DNA from: Salvia splendens
Lineage: Eukaryota > Streptophyta > Magnoliopsida > Lamiales > Lamiaceae
NCBI RefSeq assembly: GCF_004379255.2
Contig: NC_056048.1
Span: 1,860,001-1,924,000 of the forward strand
Direction: 5' to 3'
Length of the DNA: 64,000 nucleotides
Shown: piece after piece, positions 43,738 through 55,139 of the stretch
Layout of the letters: each line of letters opens with the position of its first letter
How positions within the stretch are numbered: position 1 is the first letter of the stretch
Position numbers and translations under genes: made by a program
Notes under the pieces: model-generated
Database searches by the model: none
Told to the model about the DNA's origin: nothing
Seen by the model: only the letters and a program-made list of their open reading frames with translations

Positions 43738-44000
43738 TATTCTCTTCGTATACCACTTAAAGAGTCATTTTGTCATTTTGGATTGTCTATGGTTTAAAGA
43801 ACCATTTACTTTTTCCATTTTTGGTATGAGGATTCATTCCACTAACTTTTTATCCTCACAATTCATTTTAAAACTAATAGTACTAAAAATAAGTCTTGCA
43901 TTGCACTTACTTTCTCCATTTACTTTCTTCACAAAGTCATACAATTTCTTAAACATGCGGCAAGTCAAAATGTCTCTTTAAGTGATGGACGGTGGAAGTA
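43738..44000. mobile_element. Degenerate Stowaway-like MITE
   Basis: Paralogue of 672-938, with inverted ends retained. Confidence 0.6.
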
Positions 44001-44278
44001 ACATTTATCACTTAGAATATTAGTGAATCAACGCTATGTAGATTCTATTATTGCTCAAGTTAAAATGCCTCAGTTGACATGTAATATTAATTAATATGCA
44101 TAATGCACAAATGAGAGTACTACAATTTTATTTCATTAAAACGAGAGTTTATGAACTCAAAATAATATTAGTTTGCTAACACATTAATATCAGATAACAT
44201 CACAGAATATACCAATTCCTAATATTGAGCCATGAACTGGTATTCATGAATCAACGAACTGACATTGAGTAAGAAATT

Positions 44279-45605
44279 TGTCACGACCTAATTCTCGTTA
44301 AGGATAATAAGATTGAGTAATTCGCGACTAATGGGGGATTTAAGAAGCGGGGATAGAAATGGGGTAGAAGCCGAAGGACTTGCCGAAGGCCAAATGTGAT
44401 ATTTCAAAATAGCAGTCAAGTATTTGATACAATCTCAGGATAGAATAATTTGACATGTCAACTGAATCAGAGTTCAATGATGAGACATTACTATTCTCAT
44501 TTAACAAAACACAGCGGAATAGGTCCGACTGATCAGTCTAAGTTCTTGATATACCCACCATGTCTAAGAATCCAGTGTGCCGTGAAGGTGGCCACCTTCA
44601 ACGAACACCCTTCCTGGCCAACCTCTCTCTAGGATGGCTCACAGCGCTCGCGCACGAAATTCCGAATAGGATTTGCGGTCCTATTGGGAACCGAATTCTT
44701 TATCAAATTTTTGGCATCGCCAAACTTTCGGCATGTAGCTCTCACAGACAGGTCTCGAAAACAAATATTTTATGGCATGACAACAAATTTAAAACAAATG
44801 ATCACATATCCATTTTTGAGAAAAAGGTATTTCATAACTTCAAAACATTTGCTTTATATCCACCCTATAGTGTTGGATATTAAAAGAAAGCCCACCTGGT
44901 ATGCTTATCTTCAATTAAATTCCTCTTTAGGCCTCACTTTCCCTTGAATATTTTCTCCCTTGAAAATAAATAGCGTAACACGCTAATTAGTACTTAAACT
45001 ATTTTTTTCTGAGAAAAGAATGCATGCGTCCTATCTCTTAGTCTCGGCTTATAGGATTTTTTTCTTAAATCCTAACTCGGCTTCACTATACTGCAACATT
45101 TAATTATTCACTTTACTTATCTTGGAGAAATTATATTATCTCTAAAAAATATGGATTCTTAAAATCCCTCCTTAAATTCCTTTCTTCTTCGGATTTTTCT
45201 TAAGGCCGCACAGGGCGTCGCGGGGCGACGCCGGTCGGCCCTTCGCGTCTTTCCTTAACACCTTTCCGTCTTTGGTAAAACCCAAATTATTCGGAAATTA
45301 ATTAATTAAGCTCCAAGCTTAATTCCTTAAATTAATTTCTTTCCAACAATATTTAAATTCTCAAGTCCGCTAATTATGTAGTCCGTTCCAAAAATAATCC
45401 CCTGGCCCAAATCAAATAAAAATGCCACTTAATTGTTAAAATCGGCCCACTACAAGTTTTTTTTTTCTAGTCCCAGATACTTTAGCTTAAAATTCACTGG
45501 CCCAAATCACTTTATTAATTCAAGAGGCCCAAATTATATTCCTCCACCTATCGGTCAACACCTTATTCCCATTTCACAAAAATCCAAATCCAGAAGAGGG
45601 TTTCT
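44279..45605 (-). mobile_element. Truncated LTR, family B
   Basis: Same insertion point as 15776 (left duplication AAATT at 44274-44278). It lacks 265 bp present in the first copy and is cut at 45605 by an Athila-type LTR. The right part of the LTR is missing. Confidence 0.85.
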
Positions 45606-46984
45606 TGATAAACTCGTGGTTTAGCAAGTATTTTGGATGTTTAACGTGAAAGTTTCAGTGTTTTTGTAGCATACTACTTGAGTTTACATCCATTATCCAC
45701 TTCATAAGTGTTTTGACGAGTTTGTCGAGTGTTTGGAGCTAAAACAGGTGAAAATGACTTGAAAACGAGCTTGAAGGAAGAATCGCCTGACCGGGTGCGC
45801 TTCAATGCGCGACTTTCGTATAATAGCCATAACTCTCTCATCCGGACTCCGATGGGGGCGTGCAAGATACTCACGCGAAGCCCTTTCGAAGAAGAATACA
45901 ATGCTTTTGGAGGATTTCAGAGAAAACGCCCGACCGGATGATGTTTAAGGGGAAAACGCCCGACCGGGCGTTTTGGACGCGAACTCCAGAAAGTTCGCCC
46001 GACCGGGCGTTTTGGCGACTTAAAATCGCCCGGCCGGGCGATGTGTTCTGCGAGATTGAATATTTCTACCCCGGGTATAAAAGGAGACCTAGGTTTTCGA
46101 CCTCATTACATGATACACGCCCCATAGCAGATTTTGAAGGTTTGGAGAGTAGAATTGAGAGGAAAGGCGTCCCAATCCTCAACAAGATTGAAGACGAAGA
46201 CGAATCTCCATTCAATCCATCCTTGGGAGTATTTTTCATTGGTTTTAATGTTTAATTCAATGACTATGGATTATTCGTATGTTTTTGAGTTGAATATGAG
46301 TAGCTAAATTCTTTGTAGAGTTTTGGTGATGACTACAATGAACACTTGTGATTAATTCAATAGCTTTTGATTACCTTTGCTCTTGTGATTATTTTGTCTC
46401 ATTCTTATGCCTTTCAATTCAATTGCATAGCTACCAATTGGATATATTGACCTAGTTTTGAGTAATCGAGAGATACCTAATTAGGATTGATAAAAGAATG
46501 AACAACACCTAGATAATTTGCATTCGAGAGAATGAATTCTAGAGTGAGGACTTGAATCTTTTGTGTATAGGAGTTAATTGTGAAGTATTAGAAGGAGACT
46601 TCAATATTACTAGTTAATCAACGGGGTTGAGTGCACTCGAGAGAGGGCTTAGCCTAGAATAGCGATGTTCCTACTAATCCTAGAGACTTCAACGGGTAAT
46701 CAAAGTTATTGAGTTGTTTACATTATGGGTATTGTAGTCGGATCCAAAGCTCTACCTCTTCCTCGTATTTGAAACCTTATTTTTGTTCATTGCTTTACTT
46801 TGTTTAGGTTTAATAGTTAAATACCAAAACCAACATTTGCTTTGTCTAAATAGTAGTTGAAATCGGTTCGTGGTACTTGAGTTTACACAATTTGTCTCTG
46901 TGGGATACGATACTCTTGCTTACTTTGTGCTACACTAGCCCCGTACACTTGCGGGAATTTCTTGTGTAAAAATATGTTGAGTCA
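45606..46984 (+). repeat. Athila-type 5' LTR
   Basis: TGATAAACTCG...GTTGAGTCA, 1379 bp. TATA box TATAAAAG at 46076-46083. A few differences from the LTR at 51317. Confidence 0.9.
45926..46041. promoter_or_regulatory. Cluster of GC-rich palindromes upstream of the LTR TATA box
   Basis: Three CGCCCGACCGG units (the first broken) and one TCGCCCGGCCGGGCGA lie between 45926 and 46041. The second extends to AAAACGCCCG-AC-CGGGCGTTTT. The cluster ends about 35 bp 5' of TATAAAAG. It is conserved in the LTRs at 51317 (about 51637-51752) and 60986 (about 61306-61421). Confidence 0.8.
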
Positions 46985-46990
46985 AGTTTT

Positions 46991-47008
46991 TGGCGCCGTT
47001 GCCGGGGA
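46991..47008 (+). other. Primer-binding site (Asp-tRNA type)
   Basis: TGGCGCCGTTGCCGGGGA, six bases after the LTR, as in Athila-group elements. Confidence 0.9.
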
Positions 47009-47129
47009 CAATTTGTGTTAATTTAGCTCAATATCGTGGTAAAGATAGAGATTACTAGTTTAGACTTTATTGCTTTAATTTTTGTTTTATTTTTGAGCTC
47101 TCACATTGAGTTTTCTTGTTTCAGGTTGT

Positions 47130-49593
47130 ATGCACACACGCTCTAGGGGTCTACCTTTAGAGCCTATTGATCTTGAGATCGAAGCATCCAACAGAAGGAG
47201 AAACGCTTTGAGAAGGCTAAATCAAAGGATCCGAGTCTCTTCTCCGGTCCAAAGACGATCACCTTCACCAGTTCAAGAATCACCGTCACCTACTCCGTCA
47301 CCAGTTCACTCCCCTATTCAGTTTGAGCCACAATCTCCTATTCTGATGGAGAACGGAGACGAGAATAATGTTCCACCACCGCCTCCCCCAACGAATGCTC
47401 AACTTCAACAACAGCTCGAAGACTTGCAGAGGCAGTTAAATCAAAGGTAGAATGTGGTACCTGTTCAAAACATGTATGCCTATCATGGGGTGGCAAATCC
47501 AACTGTTGGCAACAATGTCAATGCCAACACATTTGAACTCAGAAGAGGACTACTTCAGATGACTGAGAACAATGCTTTCAGAGGCCGACCCACCGAGGAT
47601 CCTAACAAGCATCTCACTAAATTCATCTAGATCTGCAACACGACGAAGATAAATGGAGTCACAGATGAGCAGATCAGACTAAGGGTGTTTCCTTTCTCTC
47701 TGGAGGATGATGCCAAGGATTGGCTGGACAGTATGGAGCCCAACTCCATTCGTACGTGGGAGGCAATGGTGGAAAAGTTCTTAGAAAAATACTACCCACC
47801 GAGTGAGGCGTTGAAGAGGCAGTCGGAAATCATTTCTTTTGAGATGACTCCCCAAGAGAGTATTCGAGGAGCTTGGGAAAGATTCAAGGGGCTGATTGCC
47901 TGAAGCAAAGCGAGAACTAAATTTGAGTGCAGGGGGATCACTGCTAAAGAAGGGAGAAGCAGAGGCCATGGAGGTGATTGAGAAAGTGACATCTAATGAT
48001 GAAGGCTGGAACAACGAGAGGAGTAGAGTGCACAGGGTAGCTTCTGCCACAGAGAGTAGCCAAATGGACAGTATGTACAAACAGATGGAGCTCCTCCACA
48101 AGAAGTTAGATCTCATGGGGATGAGACCGGTTGTGTAGGAGCAGCAAGAGAGTGTAGAGGATGTAAGCTATATACACCAAGGGGGCAATAGCTACTACAA
48201 CAACTCCCGCCCTAATCAAGGGGGTGGAGGTTACAATCAGTTTGGGAACAAGGCGCATCCTAATCAGTCGTATGGGAACCCCAACAATTCCCTGCAGCCA
48301 CCACCGGGGTTCACAGTTTCCCAAGGTATGCTCACTGAGCCGCAGAAGAAAAGTACAGAAGATATACTGAGTGCATTCATGTTACAGTCACACAAGAACA
48401 TGGAGCATACCAACCAAAGGCTGGAGAAGGTTGAGAATGATGTCCATAGCATGACAGTACATATGAAGGGCCTAGAGATGCAGATGAGTCAGATTGCTCA
48501 AGCTGTGAGCAGTCAGCATAAGCCAGAGCAGTTCCCAGGACAGTCAAATGTGAACCCCAAAGATTGCAAGGCAATCTACTTAAGGAGTGGGACAAGCTAT
48601 GAGAGTTCTCCTATGCCCGAAGTGGAAGCTAAGGGAGTACCCGACAAGAAAGAAGAAGAAGAGATGGAGATGGAATCGCCTCCTATGCAATCCGAGGTTC
48701 AACCCGAGACAATTGCTTCCCCCACACCAAAAGAGGTTAAAATTCCTTTTCCTCAAGTGGTGCAAAAGAAGAAGTTGGACGAGAAGCTTGTTAAGTTCCT
48801 TGAGATCTTCAAGAGAGTGCATCTCAATATTCCTCTTATTGAGGCTCTCCAACAAATGCCCGGCTACCTCAAGTTTTTGAAAGAAATTGTGTCCAAGAAG
48901 AAGAGGTTGGTTGATTATGAAACCGTGAATTTGACCGAGAATTGTAGTGCAATCATCCAACAAAAGATGCCGGCAAAGATGAAAGATCCGGGGAGCTTCA
49001 ACATTTCTTGTGTGATCGGGAATAATAGGCAAACTAAGGCCTTGTGTGACTTGGGGGCAAGCATAAATCTCATGCCTTTAAGCTTCTTCCGGAAGTTGAA
49101 GTTTGGTGTCTTGAAGCCAACTACATTTACCCTTCAAATGGCGGATAAATCCGTCAAATGCCCGAATGGACTTCTTGAGAATGTTTTAGTAAGGGTAAAT
49201 GATTTTATCTTCCCCGTGGATTTTGTTGTTTTGGACATGAAGGAGGATCCAAATGTCCCTCTCATCCTTGGAAGACCATTCCTAGCAACTGGAAAAGCTC
49301 TAATTGACGTCACTAAGGGAGAACTCACCCTTAGGCATGGAAACAAGACGGTCATTCTCTCCTTGTTGGACAAGATGAAACGTCATGAAGTGGAAGAGTC
49401 CAAGAGAGTGGAAGAGGTGCCCTTAAAAGTTGAAGAGTGCAAGATGATACAAGCGGCACATGTGATGGCTAGGGATGATGAGGTTGAGAATCCTTTGGAG
49501 GAAATATTTATGCCAGAATGGATGTTTGAAGATGAACATGGATTGTGGGGTAAAAAGATGAAGGTTTGCCAAAGTGGAAATTGGAATACCTAA
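47130..49593 (+). pseudogene. Athila-type gag-protease, broken copy
   Basis: Start taken at the ATG at 47130 (MHTRSRGLPLEP). The gag core (FPFSLEDDAKDWLDSM, EKFLEKYYPPSEA) is near 47690-47810. After a Gln/Asn-rich spacer, a protease-like domain has DLGASINLMPLS at about 49047 and ILGRPFLAT near 49266, the variant active site usual for this group. Breaks: TAG at 47448-47450, 47628-47630 and 48136-48138, and a 65-bp deletion between 47896 and 47897 relative to the copy at 63277-63341. The frame from 48139 to 49593 is open. No pol follows. Confidence 0.85.
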
Positions 49594-51301
49594 AGAAGGT
49601 GTTGTTGGGGCCGATGTGAAGCCCACTTGGTGGAAGAAGCGTCTACACAAGCTCTACTTGGCCGCTAAAGCGAAGAAAGGCCCTGATGACATTATCCGAG
49701 TGAGATTGGATCATTAAGTGAAAGCTTGAAGACCGTCGGGCAAATGGCGTTAAACAGTTGCGCTATGGGGGAGGCAACCCCTAGTAGGTAAATTTTTTAT
49801 TTTTGTGTGTTTTGGTGTGTTTTTGTTTTGTTCTCATTTTGGTGTATTTTTGTGTTTTCTTTGTGTTTTGAGTGGAACAGGGAAATAGGCTTTGATGGGT
49901 GAAAAACGACATCAATGCCCGTGGCCAGTGGCGCCTCTTCCTCGGCGGTGAAGGTACATGAGAGATCCACTATCTTTCAAACTTATCCCAGCTTTGCTTG
50001 GAATAAGTTTGGGGGGGTGTCTAGTGGATTCCTTTTTTTACCTCTCTCTCTTTATTTGATGGTTCCGTAATTGATATGTCGATTATTGTTAGTTTGTGTT
50101 GTTTCTTTTTGTATACTCCCTTGGGTGAAATTGAATGGGAAGTTGGAGACATTTGGAGATGAATTAAGTAGGTTTGTTGGATGAATTGCCTATGATGAGA
50201 ACTTGCGTAAAATGTTTGTGAAAACTTGTTGATTTAGCTAAGTAACTCGTATTTCCTTCTTGTGATTTGCCTAGAGTGAATTGCTCGTTGCTTTGTCATT
50301 TGCCGAAAAATACCATGTGAGAATTGAGCCAATATCTTTTTCCAAAAATGTGTGATTTTTCATCAACTATGTTATATGTTTCTAGAACTTGCTCGCGGTC
50401 TTCTTGAGTCTACATAGTGATTATGATAGGAGAGGACGTTAGGCCATCCTTCTTAGCTACTTTTGATATCCAAATTTATGACCTTATTCATAATATTTTT
50501 CCCTAGCTAGCCACTTTGAGCCTTTAAAGCCTTTTTCTTTGGAAGCTAAATAAAAGGGAATATCCATACACTCTTGGTGAATTTTAGTTTATATTTTGTG
50601 AAAAGAGTTGGAGAGATAAGGTAGAAAGAAAAGTAGCGCGTTTACTTGTGAAAAGTGCATAGACATCTTTGTTTGAATGAAAGAATTGGTTGTGCATAAG
50701 AAAAAAGGGAAATGATGTACAAAAAAAAAAGAGATCTTGAAAAGAAAAAAAATTAAAGGAATTGGGAAGTGAGAAGAAATCTTGACAAAGTCTAGAATTC
50801 ACTGAGATTCGAATGGTTGGTGGGGTACTAAGTTTGATGTAGTGAAATTGATCACTTTTGCTATAATTGGGTTTAGTCACTTTTTAGCCAAATATTCCTC
50901 AACTTACCAAAGAGCCTTACATTACAACCTCTAGTAAAGACCGTTCGGATCCTAAATCTGTAGTCACAACACAGTAGAGGAGAGTCTAGACTTCGAGCAA
51001 GCTTATGGTAAGCTATACATTTTTGATTGATTTGAGAGGCCCATTTATACACATACACTTTGAGAGTGAGAGAAAGAAGAGAATTTTTTATCACACTGTA
51101 TACTTCCGGTGAGGGCAAATTGACAAAATGGAATACGTGCTAATAGCATGAAGCAATGTTCATTTTGGTGTACTAGTATGCGAAGTTATTGATGCATGAT
51201 AATTCTGTTTTCTTTTACTGAGGCAGTGATGACAATCCAACATACTTACACGAGTTCGCATTCTATGTTTTCTACTTCTTATTTGAGGACAAATAAGTGT
51301 T
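49594..51301 (+). other. 3' non-coding part of the Athila-type element
   Basis: No conserved coding domain. It has a G-rich tract GGGGGAGGCAACCCC near 49768 and a second polypurine-like AAGTTTGGGGGGGTG near 50010. This is where pol would lie in a complete element. Confidence 0.6.
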
Positions 51302-51316
51302 TAAGTTTGGGGGAGT
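51302..51316 (+). other. Polypurine tract of the Athila-type element
   Basis: TAAGTTTGGGGGAGT immediately before the 3' LTR (TGATAAAC). Confidence 0.85.
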
Positions 51317-52697
51317 TGATAAACTCGTGGTTTAGCAAGTATTTTGGATGTTTAACGTGAAAGTTTCAGTGTTTTTGTAGCATACTACTTGAGTTTACAT
51401 CCATTATCCACTACATAAGTGTTTTGACGAGTTTGTCGAGTGTTTGGAGCTAAAACAGGTGAAAATGACTTGAAAACGAGCTTGAAGGAAGAATCGCCTG
51501 ACCGGGTGCGCTTCAATGCGCGACTTTCGTATAATAGCCATAACTCTCTCATCCGGACTCCGATGGGGGCGTGCAAGATACTCACGCGAAGCCCTTTCGA
51601 AGACGAAGACAATGCTTTTGGAGGATTCCAGAGAAAACGCCCGACCGGACGATGTTTAAGGGGAAAACGCCCGACCGGGCGTTTTGGTCACGAACTCCAG
51701 AAAGTTCGCCCGACCGGGCGTTTTGGCGACTTAAAATCGCCCGGCCGGGCGATGTGTTCTACGAGATTGAATATTTCCGCCGCGGGTATAAAAGGAGACC
51801 TAGGTTTTCGACCTCATTACATGATACACGCCCCATAGCAGATTTTGAAGGTTTGGAGAGTAGAATTGAGAGGAAAGGCGTCCCAATCCTCAACAAGATT
51901 GAAGACGAAGACGAATCTCCATTCAATCCATCCTTGGGAGTATTTTTCATTGGTTTTAATGTTTAATTCAATGACTATGGATTATTCGTATGTTTTTGAG
52001 TTGAATATGAGTAGCTAAATCCTTTGTAGAGTTTTGGTGATGACTACAATGAACACTTGTGATTAATTCAATAGCTTTTGATTACCTTTGCTCTTGTGAT
52101 TATTTTATCTCATTCTTGTGCCTTTGAATTCAATTGCATTGCTACCAATTGGATATATTGATCTAGTTTTGAGTAATCGAGAGATACCTAATTAGGATTG
52201 ATAAAAGAATGTACAACACCTAGATAATTTGCATTCGAGAGAAGGAATTCTAGAGTGAAGACTTGAATCTTTTGTGTATATGAGTTAATTGTGAAGTATT
52301 AGAAGAAGGAGACTTCAATATTACTTGTTAATCAACGGGTTGAGTGCACTCGAGAGGGGGATTAGCCTAGAATAGCGATGTTCCTACTAATCCTAGAGAC
52401 TTCAACAGGTAATCAAAGTTATTGAGTTGTTTACATTATGGGTATTGTAATAGGATCCAAAGCTCTACCTCTTCCTCGTATTTGAAACCTTATTTTTGTT
52501 CATTGCTTTACTTTGTTTATGTTTAATAGTTAAATACCAAAACCAACATTTGCTTTGTCTAAATAGTAGTTGAAATCGGTTCGTGGTACTTGAGTTTACA
52601 CAATTTGTTTCTATGGGATACGATACTCTTGCTTACTTTGTGCTACACTAGACCCGTACACTTGCGGGAATTTCTTGTGTAAAAATAAGTTGAGTCA
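51317..52697 (+). repeat. Athila-type second LTR
   Basis: 1381 bp, TG...CA, TATA at 51787-51794. Followed by TGTTTT and a primer-binding site at 52704-52721. Confidence 0.9.
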
Positions 52698-52810
52698 TGT
52701 TTTTGGCGCCGTTGCCGGGGACAATTTGTGTTAATTTAGCTCAATATCGTGGTAAAGATAGAGATTACTAGTTTAGACTTTATTGCTTTAATTTCTTGTT
52801 TTATTTTTTG
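52698..52810 (+). mobile_element. Athila-type leader stub and duplication breakpoint
   Basis: Second primer-binding site (52704-52721) and about 90 bp of leader matching 47009-47085, then an abrupt switch to the sequence also found at 37796 and 9838. This is the joint between the two 15-kb units. Confidence 0.85.
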
Positions 52811-54215
52811 TTACTGGTCAGTATACGTGCTTAATTGGATTATATCTGCAAAACAGTTGCTAAAGTGTGCAGGGAAATGGTTCTAGTTAGTATGAAAAGG
52901 TTCGGACAACTCAGGTGAAAAAGAGAGCCAAAAGGGTGCAATACTGACCAGGATGCATGCAAAAAAGGCTCGAGATGGAAAAGAAGGATTGCTGGGAAGG
53001 ATCAACAACAAAGAAGGGCAAAAGAGTCATTTCACGAAGAGAGTCTATCCTAAAAATCATGGGCAGACCTCCCTATAAAAGGAAGCCACTTGGAGAGAGG
53101 AAGAGCATCATCAAAATCGGGATCGACAACACCCCACTCTTAGTTAGAATATTTTCTCTCGGTAGATCAGTTTCCTTCAGCATTGTCCTACATCTTCTCA
53201 TTCCTCGCCACAGCCATGATCACCTGAAGCTTCCAGAAGTCCGCCAGAGATTCGCTTTCCACCGTTCCAGCCAGTTTATTCCGTAGTCGTAGCAGTTTCA
53301 TCGCACGGAGTGGCAAAACAATCTTTATTCGCTTTCTTAGTTAACCTTTACTTGTTTCCTTACGTTGGATCTGCTGCATTTTCAGTACCTATCATCTTTT
53401 GAAGTATTTCGTTTAGATCCAAACGTTTTATGCAATGAAGTTGTTTTTTTATGCATCTCTTCAGGTTTAAATCTTCTTCATTCTGCCTAGGTAGCTTAGA
53501 TCTAGTTGTTGCAGTAAAGTGTTGGAAGCATGATTTCATTTGGAGTTGTTCGATCTGAGTTTGTAGTTAAGTTTGTTGTTTAGATCTAATTCCCGAAGTG
53601 TTTAAGTGCGAAATTTTAGTTTACGTGATTTCCGCCACCTTGCATGTCGCCCAGTGAGCGTAATTTCAGTTTCGCTAGATTAATCTTTTGATTTAGAGTT
53701 TTAATCGTGAATCTGATTTGTGGAGTTTGTTAACCTGAAATTCTCGTTCATGGAATCTGAGTTGTTTGCTTTGTGTTCATACTTGTTGGAGAAGATAATG
53801 TCCGCATCCAAATTTGGGACCACTTTTACTTTTTAGTTAGTTTTGCTTTTGTATTTACTTTTTCAGCTGGTACCCTACAGTCTGACAGTGTAGCCACCCA
53901 ACTCCCACCTTCTCTCTGGTACCCTACAGTCTGACAGTACTTCCCACATGTTCCTGAAACACCATGTTCCCCACTCTCACGTACACAGCTGCATGTCGAT
54001 TATTTCTCACTCCACCTAGTCAGTAGAGTACCACCTTTAATTCTTGTCTAGGTAGAATCTCAACTCAAGCGTGGTAGCTAACCAAATTCTTCCAGAATAT
54101 CACCACAATTACCCAAACGCATCATATCTGTGGGATTCGACCCTTACCTCCACTATACTAGCCAGTAAAAGTGGGTTGAGGAATTTCTTTGATACCAGGT
54201 TTAGGTTGTCGTGCC
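52811..54215 (+). mobile_element. Probable LTR relic (third copy)
   Basis: Paralogue of 9838-11240, TATA box at 53074-53081. Confidence 0.45.
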
Positions 54216-54572
54216 AACGACTCAGCTAGGTTGGGATATTATCCTGATCAGTTGGATGCACACCTGAATATAACACAATACCGAAAACCTGCTCTATCAC
54301 ACAGATTTACGTGGTTTATCAACATTGTGTTGGCTACCTCCATGGGGAAGAAAGGAGAACAAATTGTATTCAGATTGTTTTCGGATTACAAAGTTATGCG
54401 CCATACTTCTATATAAAATAGGCATACAGATGACGGGCTAGGCCCAATAAGATAATTTAGGCCTAAAACAGAAACATAACATAGCGTCAAACAACAGATT
54501 CAAGGCATATTAACAGCGAGACCCCCGTTTGACTAGCGACAAACAACATATTCAAGGCATACTAACAGTGGT

Positions 54573-54740
54573 AAAATCAAAATACTGGAGAGAGGCCATG
54601 CAAGAAGATATGGAAGCCTCGATCCGTACTGTAAATAGGAGAAATGTCAATTATCGAAAGTATTGGCAATATGTGGGTTTTCACTATCAAGCAAAGACCG
54701 GATGAATCTATCGAGTATACAAAGAGTAGATGCATGAGGG
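54573..54740 (+). pseudogene. Ty1/copia reverse transcriptase relic
   Basis: Paralogue of 11597-11760. Confidence 0.65.
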
Positions 54741-54751
54741 ACAATATCACA

Positions 54752-55067
54752 TACTCCATCCGTCCCTAAAAATTTGTTACTTTTCATTTTTACCATTTTT
54801 TGTAGTGGACCTCATATTCCACTAACTCATTCTCACTCACATTTTATTATAAAACTAATATATAAAAGTAGGACCCACATGCCACTAACTTTTTCAACCC
54901 ACTTTCTCTTATATTTCTTAAAATTCGTGCCAAGTCAAATGGTGACAAATTATATGGGATGGGATAGGACCCACATGCCATTAACTTTTTCAACTCACTT
55001 TCTATTATATTTCTTAAAATCCGTGCCAAGTCAAATAGTGACAAATTATGGGGGGACGGAGGGAGTA
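54752..55067. mobile_element. Stowaway-like MITE with internal duplication
   Basis: Paralogue of 11780-12102. The right arm is slightly shortened. Confidence 0.83.
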
Positions 55068-55139
55068 TGTGGCAAAAATGAATACGATTCAACTGCAGGA
55101 TTTGTTCATTATCAATCATTGAAAACAAATCCTTCTCAA

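Larger units (their letters stand above)
45606..52697 (+). mobile_element. Athila-type LTR retrotransposon lacking pol
   Basis: LTRs at 45606-46984 and 51317-52697, an Asp-tRNA-type primer site, gag and protease remains, and a polypurine tract. The internal region is about 4.3 kb and shows no reverse transcriptase, RNase H or integrase. This is a non-autonomous architecture (gag-only type) that would need enzymes from a relative. The second LTR is followed by another primer site and leader rather than host DNA, so this is part of an LTR-internal-LTR-internal array. The left flank is TTTCT (45601-45605); a right duplication cannot be seen. Confidence 0.85.
37796..52810 (+). repeat. Tandem segmental duplication, first copy (about 15 kb)
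   Basis: Starts at TTACTGGTCAGTATACG and ends in the leader of an Athila-type element. At 52811 the sequence restarts with the same TTACTGGTCAGTATACG and stays collinear to the window end. The joint shows at most one base of overlap (G). The unit contains the LTR relic, copia relic, Stowaway MITE, PIF MITE, PRP-C, LTR B fragment and the Athila-type element. Confidence 0.88.

Noticed and set aside
45860..46255. Open frames of 130 codons inside the Athila-type LTRs (also 51571-51966 and 61240-61635)
   Set aside because: They run through the palindrome cluster and TATA box, so the sequence is regulatory. Persistence reflects recent duplication of the LTRs.
47781..49650. Several 60-150 residue minus-strand frames opposite gag-protease
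   Set aside because: They are antisense shadows of the well-supported plus-strand gag and protease frames.
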